Counted from the first letter of the stretch, positions 1 to 11,518 are shown. The stretch: DNA of 64,000 bases from Posidonia oceanica (GCA_037176725.1 JAZBRS010000075.1:78680001-78744000), one strand, 5' to 3'. Numbers and translations: made by a program. Notes: a model not told the origin generated them from the sequence alone.

Positions 1-1000
1 AAAACCACGAGAAAATCGGCATAAAACCACAATAAGGCGTAAACCAGTCAAAAGTCTCAAATCTGGGTCAACATAATCATTTTATAATAATAAAACATCT
101 TTCCCAAAGCCCAATAAGCTAAACCGGGAAAACCAGATGTAAAACGATTCCAAGTAATCAAAGCACGGCCCACCAGCCAAAAAAATCAGTAGAAACCACA
201 ACGCCACAAAAAGGCGGGAAAACTCTAGGCCCAATATGGCCAAAACTCAGCAAAAGCCACTAAGTCACAAAACAGGCAAAACTCTAGGCCCAAAATGGAC
301 AGAAACCACAAACCACAACCCCGCGGGCACAACAAAACTACAACTAGTCGCATTGCCTAGCATCAAGCAAGCAACCTGGCCTCAAGCAGTAGCTAGGGAC
401 TCGTCCCCGCACTTACAGCACTGCCACGGACACCCGCCCTGTGGAGGAGCGTGCCCGTCACGGCATTCTCACACCAGAGAAGCCTCATAAAGCGATCCCC
501 ACCTGGGAAAGCTACTCACCCCACTTGGGCGAGCTGTCCTCAATTAGGACAGAACCACAGGGCACGCACTATCGATGCCCACAATAATGTCCTATGAACC
601 ACTCACGAGCTCCTAAGCACCACAAAAATCGGCGACTCCTGGTGCCTGTAGCGATTAGGTTATCACGCCTAGCTACGCAGGAGTATCATACCTCCTAAGT
701 CCACTGCTACGATACTGCAGGGTACGGTCGGCACCCCGACCCCCAAACCTCAGCCCGGGCGAAGTGTGCGACACACTAGGAACGTCGTCGCATCCCCGGG
801 TCTAAACCACACGACTCCCAGGTTTCGGCCCATAGAAAACCTCGGCAAATCCATTTGAAAACACATCCATATCTTTTCAAAAACCATCTTTGAAATCCTT
901 TATCAAACCACAAAATAATCTTAGGCATAAGCGCAAATAACTACTAATTAAATCATTAACAAACACCCCCTTAAAACAGGTCTGAGAAACAACTCAGACC

Positions 1001-1170
1001 CAGGTTTGGCAGACTGAATTTTATTCGATCGACCGAACAGAAGGTCTGGATACCATCCATACCTAGATTTAGGCAGATCGAATTTTATGGTCGGCCGAAT
1101 TCAGGTTCTGAACCGCATTCAGAGCAGGTTTCGACATACCAAATTAATTCGGCATGCCGAACCAAGGGCT
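1001..1170. repeat. Three diverged ~62-bp units with palindromes
   Basis: Three related units begin near 1001, 1064 and 1126. Each has a GAATTTTAT/AAATTAATT core followed by a palindromic stretch: TTCGATCGACCGAA, TCGGCCGA, and a perfect 14-bp palindrome TTCGGCATGCCGAA at 1148-1161. They lie inside the left-edge LTR. Confidence 0.6.
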
Positions 1171-1669
1171 TGCAGAAAAACACCTAGTTCAAATTTAAAA
1201 TCAAAACTCCCTGTACAAGCCACCAAAAATAGCATGCAATATAGCGAAATGTCTGGAATTCAATAAGGAAGCCATCCATATGAGAATCATGACATTCCAT
1301 GGCTCATAGCTCACAAAAACCCATAAAAATCACAGAACATGCTATATATCAATCGGAACCAAATAAATCTGATTAAAATCCACATAATACACCGAAAATC
1401 ACCAAACAACATCCATGCATACAAAACATAGTAAGGAACATAATTCTAGCATTTATGAACTATTTAAAACGAGATGGCAAGATGTGCACCTTGGGATAGG
1501 GGACACCCACTCTCCTCACTGGCGATCTCGTGTGACTCCGGCGACCCACCGCCGCACCAAGCTCCTCGCAGCCGTCCACGAGCTCGTCCCACCACCAGGA
1601 GGAAGACTGGAGATTGCCTACCACCGTAGGATCCGAGGAGGAGGAGAAGATGGCGATTGTCCACCACCA

Positions 1670-1965
1670 CATCCGACCCAACAGAGAGGAGGAAGGAGGA
1701 GAAAGAGGGGGTGGGAGGAAGGGGAATGTGGAGAGGAGAGGGAGGAGGAGGAGGAGGAGGAGGGGAGGAGGAGGAGATGGGCGAGGAGGAGGGGCTGCTC
1801 GCGCCGGCCAGGGGAGCTAGGGCACGGGAGAGGAGGGGAGGGGGACTGGAGAGGGAGAGGAGGGATGAGAGAATGTGGGAGAGAGAGTGAGTGGAGAGGG
1901 AGAGAAAGAGAGGGAGAGAGAGAAAGAGAGAGAGAGAGAAAGACAAATGGAATGGAGGAAGGAGG
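1670..1965. repeat. GA-rich low-complexity tract
   Basis: Almost pure purine on the plus strand, with GGA and GAGA runs. It creates overlapping open frames on both strands rich in R/E/G or S/L/P, none of which resembles a protein family. Confidence 0.9.
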
Positions 1966-2297
1966 AGAGTGGGTGTCTGTGTGTGTGCGGAGAGGACGAA
2001 AGCAGCACCATGCAGGTTTAACGCAGAGGCTCCGCCCTGCTGCAGTACGAGCGAGCTACTTTCCCCTGCAAGGCATGGATCTGGCTTCCTCATCAACCAA
2101 CACAGGCATGCAAAATCAGCTGCCACAACTGACACGCACACGCACAGTGCCATGCAGGCCCACGCACAGTAATATGCTGGGTAAATTGCATGACACCCCT
2201 CGAAGAATTAGGAAATGACAACGAACAAAAGATAGAGACCAAAGAGCAGATAGAAATAGAGCCAGGGACCAAACCACAATCTGATCCCACCAACAGC

Positions 2298-2405
2298 CAC
2301 AAGTGGGGCCCACAATAAACCACAAGTGGGACCCACATAAACACAAGCGGGACCCACAGCAAACCACAGATGGGGCCCACAAACAATCACAAGTGGGGCC
2401 CATGA
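2298..2405. repeat. Short tandem repeat, five ~22-bp units
   Basis: Units beginning CACAAGTGGGGCCCACA or close variants start at 2298, 2321, 2342, 2365 and 2388. Each contains GGGCCC or GGACCC. The array sits just inside the 5' end of the left-edge LTR. Confidence 0.85.
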
Positions 2406-2485
2406 GGCCAATAACACCCGTCCACAAATACAGGAATTCATTAAATCTGTACAATTACAAGGGAAAAGAATTCCCAGGTGTTACA

Positions 2486-3573
2486 GGTACTCTGTTTAAA
2501 ATGTAAGTTGCAGTCTTAAGTGCCTCACCCTAGAGAAATTCTAGTAATGTAGAATGACTAATTATACTCCTCAGCATGTCCTTAAGTGTCCTATTACGCC
2601 TCTCGGCAACACCATTCATGGCTGGAGAACCAGGTATGGTGTATTGTGGGATAACACCATATTCTTCTAGGAACTTGGCAAACAGGCCAGGACGTTGTTC
2701 ACCAGATCCGTCATATTTATCGTAGTACTCACTACTACGGTCAGATCTAATGGCTTTAATTCTTTTGTTGAATTGGTTTTCAACTTCAACCTTAAATTGT
2801 TTAAACACATCCAAGGCTTGTGATTTTTCATGAATAAGATATATATATATATCCATAACGTGAATAGTTGTCTATGAACGTAATAAAGTATTGTTGATCA
2901 TTCCAAGATGCCGTAGGGATTGGTCCACAAATATCTGTATGTATTAATTCTAAGACGTTTGAACATCTATTGGCACCTAATCTCCTAACATTTGTTTGTT
3001 TTCCTTTAATACACTCAATGCAAACTTGAAAATCTGTTGAGTCAAGAGAAAAAAGAATTTCATCTGACACAAGCCTCTCCATTCGTTGTTTAGAGATATG
3101 ACCTAAATACTTATGCCATAACATAGCGGAATCCTCACTTGTTTTTCGCTTTGTACTTCTAACTGTAGAATGTAGGGTTTCATTATAAGAAGCTATTGTA
3201 TCTAGCAAATATAAATTGTCATTATTAATCAAAGAACTGGTACCAATAAGATTAGAATCCTGAAAAGATTCAATTTTCCATTTACTTGAAGACAAAAATA
3301 ACCAGATTTGTCCAATACAAAAACAGAAATCAAATTCTGCCTAAAAGACAATACAATAAAAGTCTCTTTCAAATCTAAATAACAACCAGTTCGTAACAAT
3401 AATCTAAAATGACCAATAGCTTCCACTTCAACTTTATTGTCGTCACCTACATAGATGTGTCTTTCGCCATCACTTGGTGTCCGACAACTTAGGCAACCCT
3501 GCATAGACACACCAGAATCTATCCACCAAATGTATCTAGGTACAGAAGCTATATTAACTTCAGAACAAATCAA
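2486..3573 (-). pseudogene. Ty1/Copia pol fragment: protease and integrase
   Basis: Coding remnants in order on the minus strand. A protease-like segment at 3573-3300 has WWIDSGVSMQ where Copia proteases have a D-S/T-G site. A GAG-pre-integrase segment at 3250-3000 has an HHCC zinc site (HKYLGH...CIECIKGK). The integrase core has LIHTDICGPI (first catalytic Asp) and, at 2856-2530, IKAIRSDRSSEYY (second Asp) and GVAERRNRTL (third catalytic acidic residue region). The frame shifts near 3295 and 2830, and a TAG replaces a codon near 2540. The integrase continues to about ILNRVP at 2490, where the left-edge LTR interrupts it. Reverse transcriptase and RNase H are outside the window. Non-functional. 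Confidence 0.88.
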
Positions 3574-3599
3574 AGCAAAAGATGTATCTTTCTAAGCAC

Positions 3600-3868
3600 G
3601 TCAAGCGTGATACTTGGTACATTCATCCTTCTTGTGCCCCCCTTCTTGCAAAAGTAGCAGGTAAACTCAATCTGTCTTTGTTGCTTCTTGAGTGAAACAC
3701 CTACAGCTTCATTGGGCTTTAATTTTCTTTTACCTTTGTCCTTAGAGGTGGAAGCCAGATGAGCACTTTCTGTCTTATCTTGCTTCAGCCTCTCTTCCTC
3801 TTGGACACAATGCGAAATGAGCTCATTAAGAGTCCATTTCTTTTTTTGGTAGTTGTAACTGACCTTGA
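3600..3868 (-). pseudogene. Copia gag C-terminal part with zinc knuckle
   Basis: A frame different from upstream gag encodes a charged linker (SKDKGKRKLKPNEAVGVSLKK type) followed by a CCHC knuckle beginning CYFCKKGG at about 3650. A one-base shift in the G run is needed to reach the HKKDEC half, so the knuckle is broken. This joins the gag core at 3870-4394 to the protease. Confidence 0.7.
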
Positions 3869-3869
3869 A

Positions 3870-4394
3870 TTAACTGAATTGTGCAGGAAGAGAGATCAAA
3901 ACTAAATGCACGAGCAAGTCTTCCGACAGCTCTAACTTAAGTACTTTTAGTTTTGAAGCACTATTAGGCATCTCTAAAATGTACTCCCGTATATTTCCCT
4001 TGGCCTTGTACCTTATAGAAAATAAATTTACCAATAGTGTACTAGTTTCCGCCTTTTCATTTTTGGCAAATCGTTTCTCAAGGTCATTGAGAAACTCTTT
4101 GGCAGTTGTCTCTTCGGACATTGTACCCCTAAAAGTCTCTTGAATGGCGTGCCTTATAATTATCAGACTTAGCCTATTGGAACGCTCCCACTTTTCATAA
4201 GCTTTCTTGTCCTCAGCAGAACTGTCGGACTCAAAAGTAGGGGATTGTTCCATCCTTAGGGCTAAATCTAGATCCATGCACCCGAGAACAATCATAACGT
4301 TCTCTTTCCAGTTCTTGAAATTTGTGTCATTAAGCATAGGATTAGAGTTTATGTTGACAGTTATTGAAGCAGATGCATTTACTGAAGAAATTCA
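3870..4394 (-). pseudogene. Copia gag core (UBN2 / retrotran_gag type)
   Basis: The frame has MLNDTNFKNWKENVMIVLGC near its start, then LALRMEQSP and AKEFLNDLEKRFAKNEKAET, all typical of plant Copia gag. The open frame reaches upstream of the first Met (4337) through NASASITVNINSNP to a stop near 4395, so the original start codon is lost or shifted. It ends at a stop at 3870 after LPAQFS, where intact gag would continue into the zinc-knuckle region. Gag normally forms the virus-like particle of the element. Confidence 0.85.
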
Positions 4395-5513
4395 TAAATA
4401 ATTGAAAACAAAAGAATAGTTAGTCCAATGACAACCAAATTAATCTTTAATAATAAAGAAACAAACAAAAAAAGTTCAATTTATGGTAGGGCCTATTTCA
4501 AGATACCTAGCACAACATCGACATTTAGCTTTTGGGTATAAATGTTAACTTGCAAGTAGTATTATTCAATGTAGTAATCATATTCTGACAATTAGTCCTT
4601 TCAAGTAACAAGCCTTCCCTTGAGCCGACTAATTACCTACATGACACGATCATATAATTGTCACGTATTTATTACCACAGGTGTGCTTGATATTCGGCCA
4701 AATAGTAACATTCCTTTGGGCCGATTACTATCCGCATGAATCTGAAATACACTGACATCTTTCTATCCCAAATAGACTAGTCTAGGCAAGCGAGCCTACT
4801 TTGGTAGGATGTTACTTTGATTTATCTATTCTTAAATAGAAGACAATTTATATTTGATCACCAATAACGAATTATTTGATTTCATAGGTTATGGTCTAAC
4901 ATTTACTCATTAAACCATGGATACTAAAGTTCAGGGATTAAACAATAAAATTCTAGAAACATACAAAATTTTCCACAATATTAATTAACTTGAGTGTGAT
5001 AACAAGAAAACTCAGGACTAAACAGAAATAAAAGATTTTTATGGGGTTTACATTAAAACTGAGAACTTTCTAGAGTTTTCCTGATTAAAATCAAACTCAG
5101 ATTGAAAAATAAAAATTTACAAGGGCTTCTTTACAATTATTACAGAATAACTAAATGGGTGGATAAACGGATCTAACCCGGATCCGATTACCCAAAAACT
5201 CAAAAGCCCTAACAGGCTTAAGAAACACGAAGCCTGAAGAGACGACGGCACAGCAACCTATGACAGCCGGACTGCCACCGGAGGGGTGCCTCCTAGGTGT
5301 CTAGGTTCCCGCGCCTCCTGTGTGCCGAAACAGCCCGATCCAACGGCGGCCAAAAACTCGATCAAGATAAAACAATATTTTCTCGATTTTGACGCATGAA
5401 AACATGATATCAGAGTTGTTCATGCATGAAACAATCAAAGAAAGCAAAAACCAACGATTTTAAACATGATTTAGATAAAAAAACTTAAGATTTCATTATT
5501 AAATGACGTGATT
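4395..5513 (-). other. Copia 5' leader between PBS and gag
   Basis: AT-rich DNA without coding similarity, bounded by the gag frame on the left and the primer-binding site on the right. A 1.1-kb leader is long for Copia and may include other insertions, but I see no clear boundaries inside. Confidence 0.5.
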
Positions 5514-5525
5514 CCTCCGATACCA
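5514..5525 (-). promoter_or_regulatory. Primer-binding site of the Copia element
   Basis: On the minus strand TGGTATCGGAGG lies two bases after the LTR end (...TTTAACA). This is two changes from TGGTATCAGAGC, the complement of the initiator tRNA-Met 3' end used by most plant Copia elements. Confidence 0.8.
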
Positions 5526-5527
5526 CT

Positions 5528-6000
5528 TGTTAAAGCTAGGGTTCAAATAGTATATGAATTTTATATATTAAAATTCGATTTCCAAGATATTTCATGACAA
5601 ATCATCACAAAATAAAGATACGCGGAAGTATACCTAAATCTATGTAAAATTGAATAGTATTTGCCCTTGATCACGTGTTCGGGATCTGATCTTCTAAATG
5701 ACCACACACCTCCTTGTCATTTATCTTTCTCAAGATGGGGTGAGAGAGAGGAGAGGGAAAAGTATAGAGTTTGGGGACCAAGACTCCTATTTATAGAATG
5801 TCTATTTTTTCATATTTCTAATCGATCCATCAACAAATAAAAATATGTTAAATGGTCTCTACACAATCAACTCACACCACTTAAGATGTCAATAGACTTA
5901 ATTTAATCCAAATAAATTACTTTCAATGAGTATAAACATAAAATAGTCTACAATATTTTAATTGATTTTATATTAACTCATATATTATTGAATTTTAACC
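5528..6000 (-). mobile_element. 5' LTR of the Copia element
   Basis: The minus-strand LTR ends ...CTAGCTTTAACA next to the PBS. The opposite border reads GGTTAAAATTC at 6000, matching the inverted terminus TGTTAAA with one change at the first base, which gives a 473-bp LTR. The matching 3' LTR is outside the window. Confidence 0.65.
5788..5795 (-). promoter_or_regulatory. TATA box of the Copia LTR
   Basis: The minus strand reads CTATAAATAGGAG here, a consensus plant TATA box inside the LTR and upstream of the PBS, as expected for the element's own promoter. Confidence 0.65.
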
Positions 6001-6570
6001 TAGCTGGGAAATCAAAATGCTGAGAAGACTCAGATTTTTGGTTTGTTGATGTAGGCATCATTGACATAAAAAAAAAAAACTAGTAATCCAACTTATAGTT
6101 GCTAAACAGGCCTGAAGTTATACAGCCATGAATCTCTGGTAATATAACGTGACTATTCCAAGTATGAGAGGGGCGGAGCATTGAATTGACAGGGCAGCAA
6201 TTCCGAATCTGTCGGCCGAATGGCAGTGCAACTTTAAAGCATCCAATCTTGGTGCTGCAAGCATGGAATCAAATCTGCCATCATTTCTGGAGGAGAATGA
6301 GAACCGTTGGCTCTCTCCTTTACTCCAATGGTGTCTGTACACTCCACCTGCATGAGTATTAATTAACAAACTTTATGGCTGTGAAGCAAACGACTGTGTT
6401 GTTATCAGTCCCCATCACTCTTTGGAGTACGTAGTACCGTCCTTGTTTCCTTAACCCTTCTTAATTCAATTCAGTAGTTGAATTCCAATCCGCACTTCCC
6501 ACGCAGTACTGATCTTCTAAAAACGATTTGCATAGTGTAAATAAAAAATAATTACAATTATGCAACTTAT
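6001..6570. other. Intergenic, no recognised gene
   Basis: A minus-strand frame at 6118-6369 (83 codons, with GVYRHHWSKGESQRFSFSSRND) is the only stretch less AT-rich than its surroundings. I recognise no family and it may be chance or an exon remnant. Confidence 0.4.
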
Positions 6571-6677
6571 GGGTAGAATAATCCCCCTAATCGGCAACTT
6601 GATTCTGTAATTGGAATTATGCAACTTACGGGTAGAATAATCCAATTACAGAATCAAGCTGCCGATGAGGGTAATCC
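6556..6677. repeat. Compact direct plus inverted repeat (hairpin)
   Basis: A 29-bp direct repeat (AATTATGCAACTTA...AATCC) occurs at 6556-6584 and 6615-6643. A ~35-bp inverted repeat has arms at 6581-6615 and 6641-6676, reading TCCAATTACAGAATCAAG on the right arm and its complement on the left, with about four mismatches. Confidence 0.85.
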
Positions 6678-7315
6678 ATAATTGTTGACAGGCCATTGGG
6701 CTATTGCAGTAACGGAAAACTTAGAAAAGCTGAATCCTTTGTGTTTATTGACCATACATGAAAGGCCAATAAAGTAAAAGCAAACAGACCAGCAGTGAAA
6801 CAAGGATTAAATACAGGAATCTCAAGTCCCAATACATACATACCATATATATATATATGGTAGAGATTAATTACATATTCCCTCAAATTAGTGTATTTGA
6901 AGAAAGATTATTATAGGACGTTAGATTGTAATCCAACAGTTATTGTCAAAATTACCTATATACCATTAGTGTTTTTTTTTATTTTAGAGGGAAAAATATC
7001 TCCAATACTTGTCAGTTATTAATAAGAATATAAAAAGACATGTTTGTTATTAAATTTCAGATTAATTATTTTCAAAAGTTATTAATGCATTTTTAATAGG
7101 GAAGGTTTAGTTTCTTACCAAAAAATATAATTTTTTATTTTGAATTGCATTATGTTTTTGAATTTTTATTTTTTGTATTCTTTTTATTTAAATGTTTTAA
7201 ATGAATATGGTAATTTTAATTTTTTGTATTTTTTTTTCTGTTTTTACGGTAAATCTTAATGTGAATATTTTTTTTTCTGTTTTGTTCATTATATGATAGA
7301 TCTCATGATACACAT
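6678..7315. other. AT-rich intergenic DNA
   Basis: Poly(T)/poly(A)-rich sequence without coding signal or clear element ends. Confidence 0.6.
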
Positions 7316-7700
7316 TACTGATTTAGTATGACAAATTTAGTATTACGAATTAATGAAACAATTTTGAAGAACGCTCTTCAAAAAATTAGTTTAATATTAC
7401 TAAATTAGTAATACTAAATGAAAAAAAAGTAACAATTTACTATTATGTGTCAGTTTATTAAAAGTAACAGTTTACTATTCATGGGTTTGGATTTTTTCCT
7501 ATTTAATAACACTAATTCTTTAATTATCCATAACGTTGTTCTTCCATATAAGTAGTTCATTGGTCAATAATTTAGTATTACTAAAATAACAATGAAATTT
7601 CAGTTTAGTATTACTAAACTGAATAAAAAATAGTTTCGTAATTGTAATTACATTTCGTTAAAAAAAATCCTTTTTAGTATTACTAAAACAACAATGAAAT
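7316..7700. repeat. Cluster of TTTAGTATTACTAAA palindromes
   Basis: The palindromic word TTAGTATTACTAA or one-base variants occurs at least six times in about 380 bp, sometimes followed by ACAATGAAATT(T/C)(C/T)AGTTT. This looks like a decayed short tandem repeat. Confidence 0.6.
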
Positions 7701-7899
7701 TTTAGTTTGTTCTTATAGGGGAAAGGGGACACGGAGGCGGGCGTGATATAGCCGCGCTTGTCGTAGACCAGTGGTTTACTGATGGCATGCGGCCTGCTAT
7801 AGTAATTCACGTGAGGGGGGAGGCAACAACGGCAGCGTCCTTACCGTGAACACCATTTCCTGTCAAAGAATTAAGATAAGCACGCTAGTGGAAGGACAA

Positions 7900-8075
7900 G
7901 GTGGAGGGGTTGTGGCGTGATTTATGGGTGTGTTGAGAGGAAGGGGGGAGGGTGTGTTGGCATGATTTATGGTTGTGTTGGCGTGATTTATGGTTGTGAC
8001 ATGATTTATGGGTGTATTGGGGAGAGGGGGGTGAGGGTGCGGCATGATTTATGAGTATGTGCATGATTTATGGGG
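7900..8075. repeat. Degenerate TGATTTATGG(G/T)TGTGTTGG repeat
   Basis: The word (CA/CG)TGATTTATGG recurs at least six times, interspersed with G-rich runs. It gives a low-complexity PHPPLP / INHAT frame on the minus strand that I do not regard as a gene. Confidence 0.75.
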
Positions 8076-8268
8076 AAGTTTGGGAGGTGTGAATTTTGAA
8101 ATTCAAATTTTCAAATCAAATCCATGTTTTTTCCCCTGATTTTGCTTGAATTAGTAGTTTTAGATTGATTATGATTCTTAAGATGAATGGTTAAGATTAA
8201 ATCTATCTAAAGAGGAAATTGATGGAAGGTGTAATAGATCTATACCATATCAAATATCAATTGTTTCT

Positions 8269-9186
8269 GAAAATTTAATGTTAGGTGTCAGAGATAAATA
8301 AAAAATTTCAAATAAAAATAAGCCTATGAGTCATGAATTTATCGTTATATCTCAAAATCCATCCATCAATTGTGAAATCCAAAGAGTGGATATGGTCTAC
8401 ATTTTTCATGATATTTATGATCCAAAAATCAAGTGATTTTATAATTATATCTTAAGAAACAAGGTATTCATCAAATTATATTTTTAATGATTAATAAGAA
8501 ACCGATGAATTCGTGCATGTTATATTGCAAAATTAAAAGTTTTCGATTGACTTAAATTTTCATCTACATATATTTTAAGCATTTTAAATCAACATCTATG
8601 GTTTAGATTTTTCTTATGAATGATATATAATGAAATTTACAAGAAGTTTAAGAGATGGCTCATTTTAATTAAGTGAGCATCGTTCATTCAGATACTCCTC
8701 TACACATATACACACACACACTGAAATTTTAATGTTAGGTATCAAAGATAAATAAAAAATTTCATATAAAAATAAGCCTATGAGTCATGAATTTATCGTT
8801 ATATTTCAAAATCCATCTGTCAATTATGAAATCCATATGGTGGATATGATCTAAATTTTTCATGATATTTATGATCCAAAAATCAAGTGATTTTGATAAT
8901 TATATCTTAAGAAACAAGGTATTCATCAAATTATATTTTTATTGATTAATAAGAAATCGATGAATTCGTGCATGTTAGATTGTAAAATTAGAAGTTTTTA
9001 ATTGACTTGAATTTTCATCTACATATATTTTAAGCATTCTAAATCAACATTTTTGGTTTAGATTTTTCTTATAAATGATATATAATAAAATCTACAAGAG
9101 ATTTAAAAGATGACTCATTTTAATTTAGTGAACCCTCGTTCATTCAAGTACTCCCCTACACACACACACACACACACACACGCTCG
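8269..9186. repeat. Tandem duplication, two ~454-bp copies
   Basis: The block beginning AAATTTAATGTTAGGTGTC near 8269 is repeated from about 8724 with roughly 90% identity. Each copy ends in a CA dinucleotide run (8705-8721 and 9156-9182). No coding content. Confidence 0.9.
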
Positions 9187-9867
9187 TGCACACGCAGATA
9201 CATATAGAGAGAGGGGGGTGTGTCAAATTTAGCTTATGCAACTCTAAGCCCAATGATTGATGGAAATAAAGTTAAAGCAATAATAGGTGTTATGGTTGGA
9301 AATTAATCACCAATCCACTTGATAAGATCAAGGGGTTTTCCTAACGATGTATTAACCAATCAAATTATCAATGTTTTCTGCTGGTGACCATGGTTATTTC
9401 TATCAAGAAATTCATTTCATGGAGAAGTTAAGAGGATGAAAAGGCAAAAAGAAGAGCAGACAAACGTAACTACAAGATATTTTTTATAAAATATTCTTCC
9501 TTTTAAACGGTAAGTGGTGTTCAAAGTATACAGACCTTTATCCTGCTGTTCAGTATTTAACCAGTATAAAGTTGACCGCAAGCATATGCTTCCTGCAGTA
9601 CTCCAACTTAAATCCACCTCTAAGGTACAAAAAACAAAAGGAAAAGGTAAATTTTAAAGCACACTACAGTATATTACAGCCAATAAAGTATAGCAACAGC
9701 AACTTGCAAAGATTAATCATACATTCTTCACACCCATGAATCCATGATCCATCACCAGCGTAGGCAAATATAATGAACAATTTATGACTCCATCTCTACA
9801 TCCTTTGCAGCAGAGATGGAATAGAGATCGTACTCCTGTATAACCACAACTAGTATTGTTTCAGCTG
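9187..9867. other. Intergenic DNA downstream of KCS
   Basis: No coding similarity seen. A 66-codon minus-strand frame at 9417-9617 is not recognised. Confidence 0.5.
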
Positions 9868-9873
9868 TTTATT
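9868..9873 (-). terminator. Poly(A) signal of KCS
   Basis: The minus strand reads AATAAA about 50 bases after the KCS stop codon, the expected position in a plant 3' UTR. Confidence 0.6.
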
Positions 9874-9921
9874 TATAATCAAATCTTGAAATTATTGTTT
9901 CTTTCCTTGTTCTTCAAATCA

Positions 9922-11518
9922 CTACCATGAATTGAGAGGATAGCGATGGATGCTATCGCTCCATGGATTATCCTGATCCATTGTCGAATCACGGAGTGAT
10001 TTCCAGACAAGGCTGCACACTTTAAATCCAGTACCGAAAGCAAGCATCCACATCCTATCACCCTTCTTGATCCTTCCCTTGGCTTCGAAGTAAGCAAGCT
10101 CGTAGAAAACAAGACTGCTCGACGTGTTCCCGAACCGATGCAACGTCATCCTCGCCGGCTCCGTCACCTCCTCCCCAAGCTTCATCAACCTACCGACCGA
10201 CTCGATCACGGCCTTCCCTCCGGTGTGTATGCACATGTGCTCAAACGCTGTTGTGAAGTCCGGCACGTGTGGTTTCCGGGTCTGTCCGGTGAGCCATGAT
10301 GCCACGTGGTTGTAGGTGTAGATGAGGAGCTGGGGGAGTGGGAGGACATGGATAGCCAGTGTTCTTATGTGTTCCTTGAGACCTTCGCCGGCGACGCGGA
10401 TGAGGTCCTTCTTGAGCGAGACACCGACGTTGCCATCCTCATCCTCCGCCTGTTGTCGGAAAATAGATAACATTAGAGACCAATTATGATGACATATGAT
10501 GATAATAATAATTATCCGATTAATTTGACTTAAAGTAAGCAAGTCATTTAAGATCGAGTTGGATGTGCAGACTTTAATAATTAAGTACCTGAAAGGCGGC
10601 ACAGTAAGACGCATCATCTGCACCACGATGTGTACGTAGAGATCGTATGAGCTCCATCTTTGCTTGTCGACGTTGAGACGTGTCGTTGGTGAGCAGGGAA
10701 GCCGCACAACCAACGCGAAAAATGCAGTTGGTGACAAGCATGGACCGGTCCGCTCCAAAGTACCAATTCAAGCTTATGTTCTCCGTGACAACGACAAGTG
10801 CACACCGGACACGTCTCGAGCTCGACAAGATCTTGGCCGCGAGATCGATCGACATCGCGCCGGACCCGCACCCCATCCCACCGAGATTGTACGTCTTGAC
10901 GGAGGGATGGAAACCGTATCGGTTGACTAGAAGGGAAGAGAGAGACGGGGAAGGAGCGAACGCTCCACAGGTTACGACCACGGTGTCGATGAGGGAGACG
11001 GGCACTTGGGACTTGGCGAGCAGGGCGTCGACGGCGGCGAACATGCCCTCCTGCGCCTCCCGGACGGCGGACGAGTGCTTCGCTTTGTGGTCGGCTTCAA
11101 AGACGAAAGGTGGGGCGTAGGTTTCGTCGCCTAGGCCTGACTTCTTGTAGATCCCCTTCATGAACTCCTCGCTCTCCGTCGAGAATCGGAGCGAGCGACG
11201 GAGGAAGTACTCGCACATCTCCAAGCTGCACCGGCGTTCTTGGGGCGGTCGGAAGCAGGCGTAGTTGAGGAGGAACACACGGCGACGGCGAGTGGAGGTG
11301 TAGAAGGCAATGGAGACGATGAAGCACCATGTGAAGGAGAACACTAGGATTTTGTGGTGTGAGAGGAGGTGAAGGGCATGAGTAGTGCTGGTGAAGTAAG
11401 GTAGGAAGGTGTGGAGTGTTAGGGTGAGGGTTAGAAATGAGATGAAGGAGACTTGCAAGAGCTGGGTAGGAGACAGCCTCAAGAGAAGATGGAAGGGTTT
11501 CATAACCATTGTCATCAC
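9922..11518 (-). CDS. KCS: 3-ketoacyl-CoA synthase (KCS), two exons
   Basis: This is the condensing enzyme of the ER fatty acid elongase. It joins malonyl-CoA to a long-chain acyl-CoA, supplying very-long-chain fatty acids for waxes, suberin or sphingolipids. Exon 1 is 11518-10589 (310 codons); exon 2 is 10449-9922 (175 codons plus stop). The total of 485 residues is normal for the family. Two hydrophobic N-terminal segments (about residues 20-45 and 55-72) match the usual membrane anchors. The FAE1/type III PKS domain follows. The catalytic Cys is in NLGGMGCGSG, the His in CIHTGGKAV and the Asn in RFGNTSSS. Diverged spots are GCGSG instead of the common GCSAG and FRVGCAA instead of FRVGGAA. 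I took the first Met of MMTMVMKPF; the later Mets are also possible. The subgroup is not resolved. It appears intact. Confidence 0.93.
10450..10588 (-). other. KCS intron
   Basis: 139 bp in phase 0 between FQ and AEDEDG. The donor is CAG|GTACTT and the acceptor is CAACAG|GCGGAG. It is much more AT-rich than the flanking exons. Without splicing, the frame stops four codons into the intron. Confidence 0.9.

Larger units (their letters stand above)
1..2485 (-). mobile_element. LTR of an LTR retrotransposon, truncated by the window edge
   Basis: Read on the minus strand, a sequence beginning TGTAACACCTGGG starts at 2485 and directly interrupts the Copia integrase reading frame at 2486. TGTAACACC is a usual start for plant Ty3/gypsy LTRs. 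The following bases on the plus strand, GGTAC at 2486-2490, would be one copy of the target-site duplication; the other is outside the window or too decayed to find. The stretch contains no recognisable gag or pol. It holds a GT/GA-rich block, a 22-bp tandem repeat and a triplicated palindromic block, listed separately. Long ORFs on both strands at 1415-2220 are products of purine-rich low complexity. Lineage is not assigned. Confidence 0.6.

Noticed and set aside
1415..2220. Long overlapping open frames on both strands
   Set aside because: They come from a purine-rich low-complexity tract inside an LTR and show no family features.
10680..11120. Plus-strand frames inside the KCS exon
   Set aside because: They are shadows of the GC-rich KCS coding strand.
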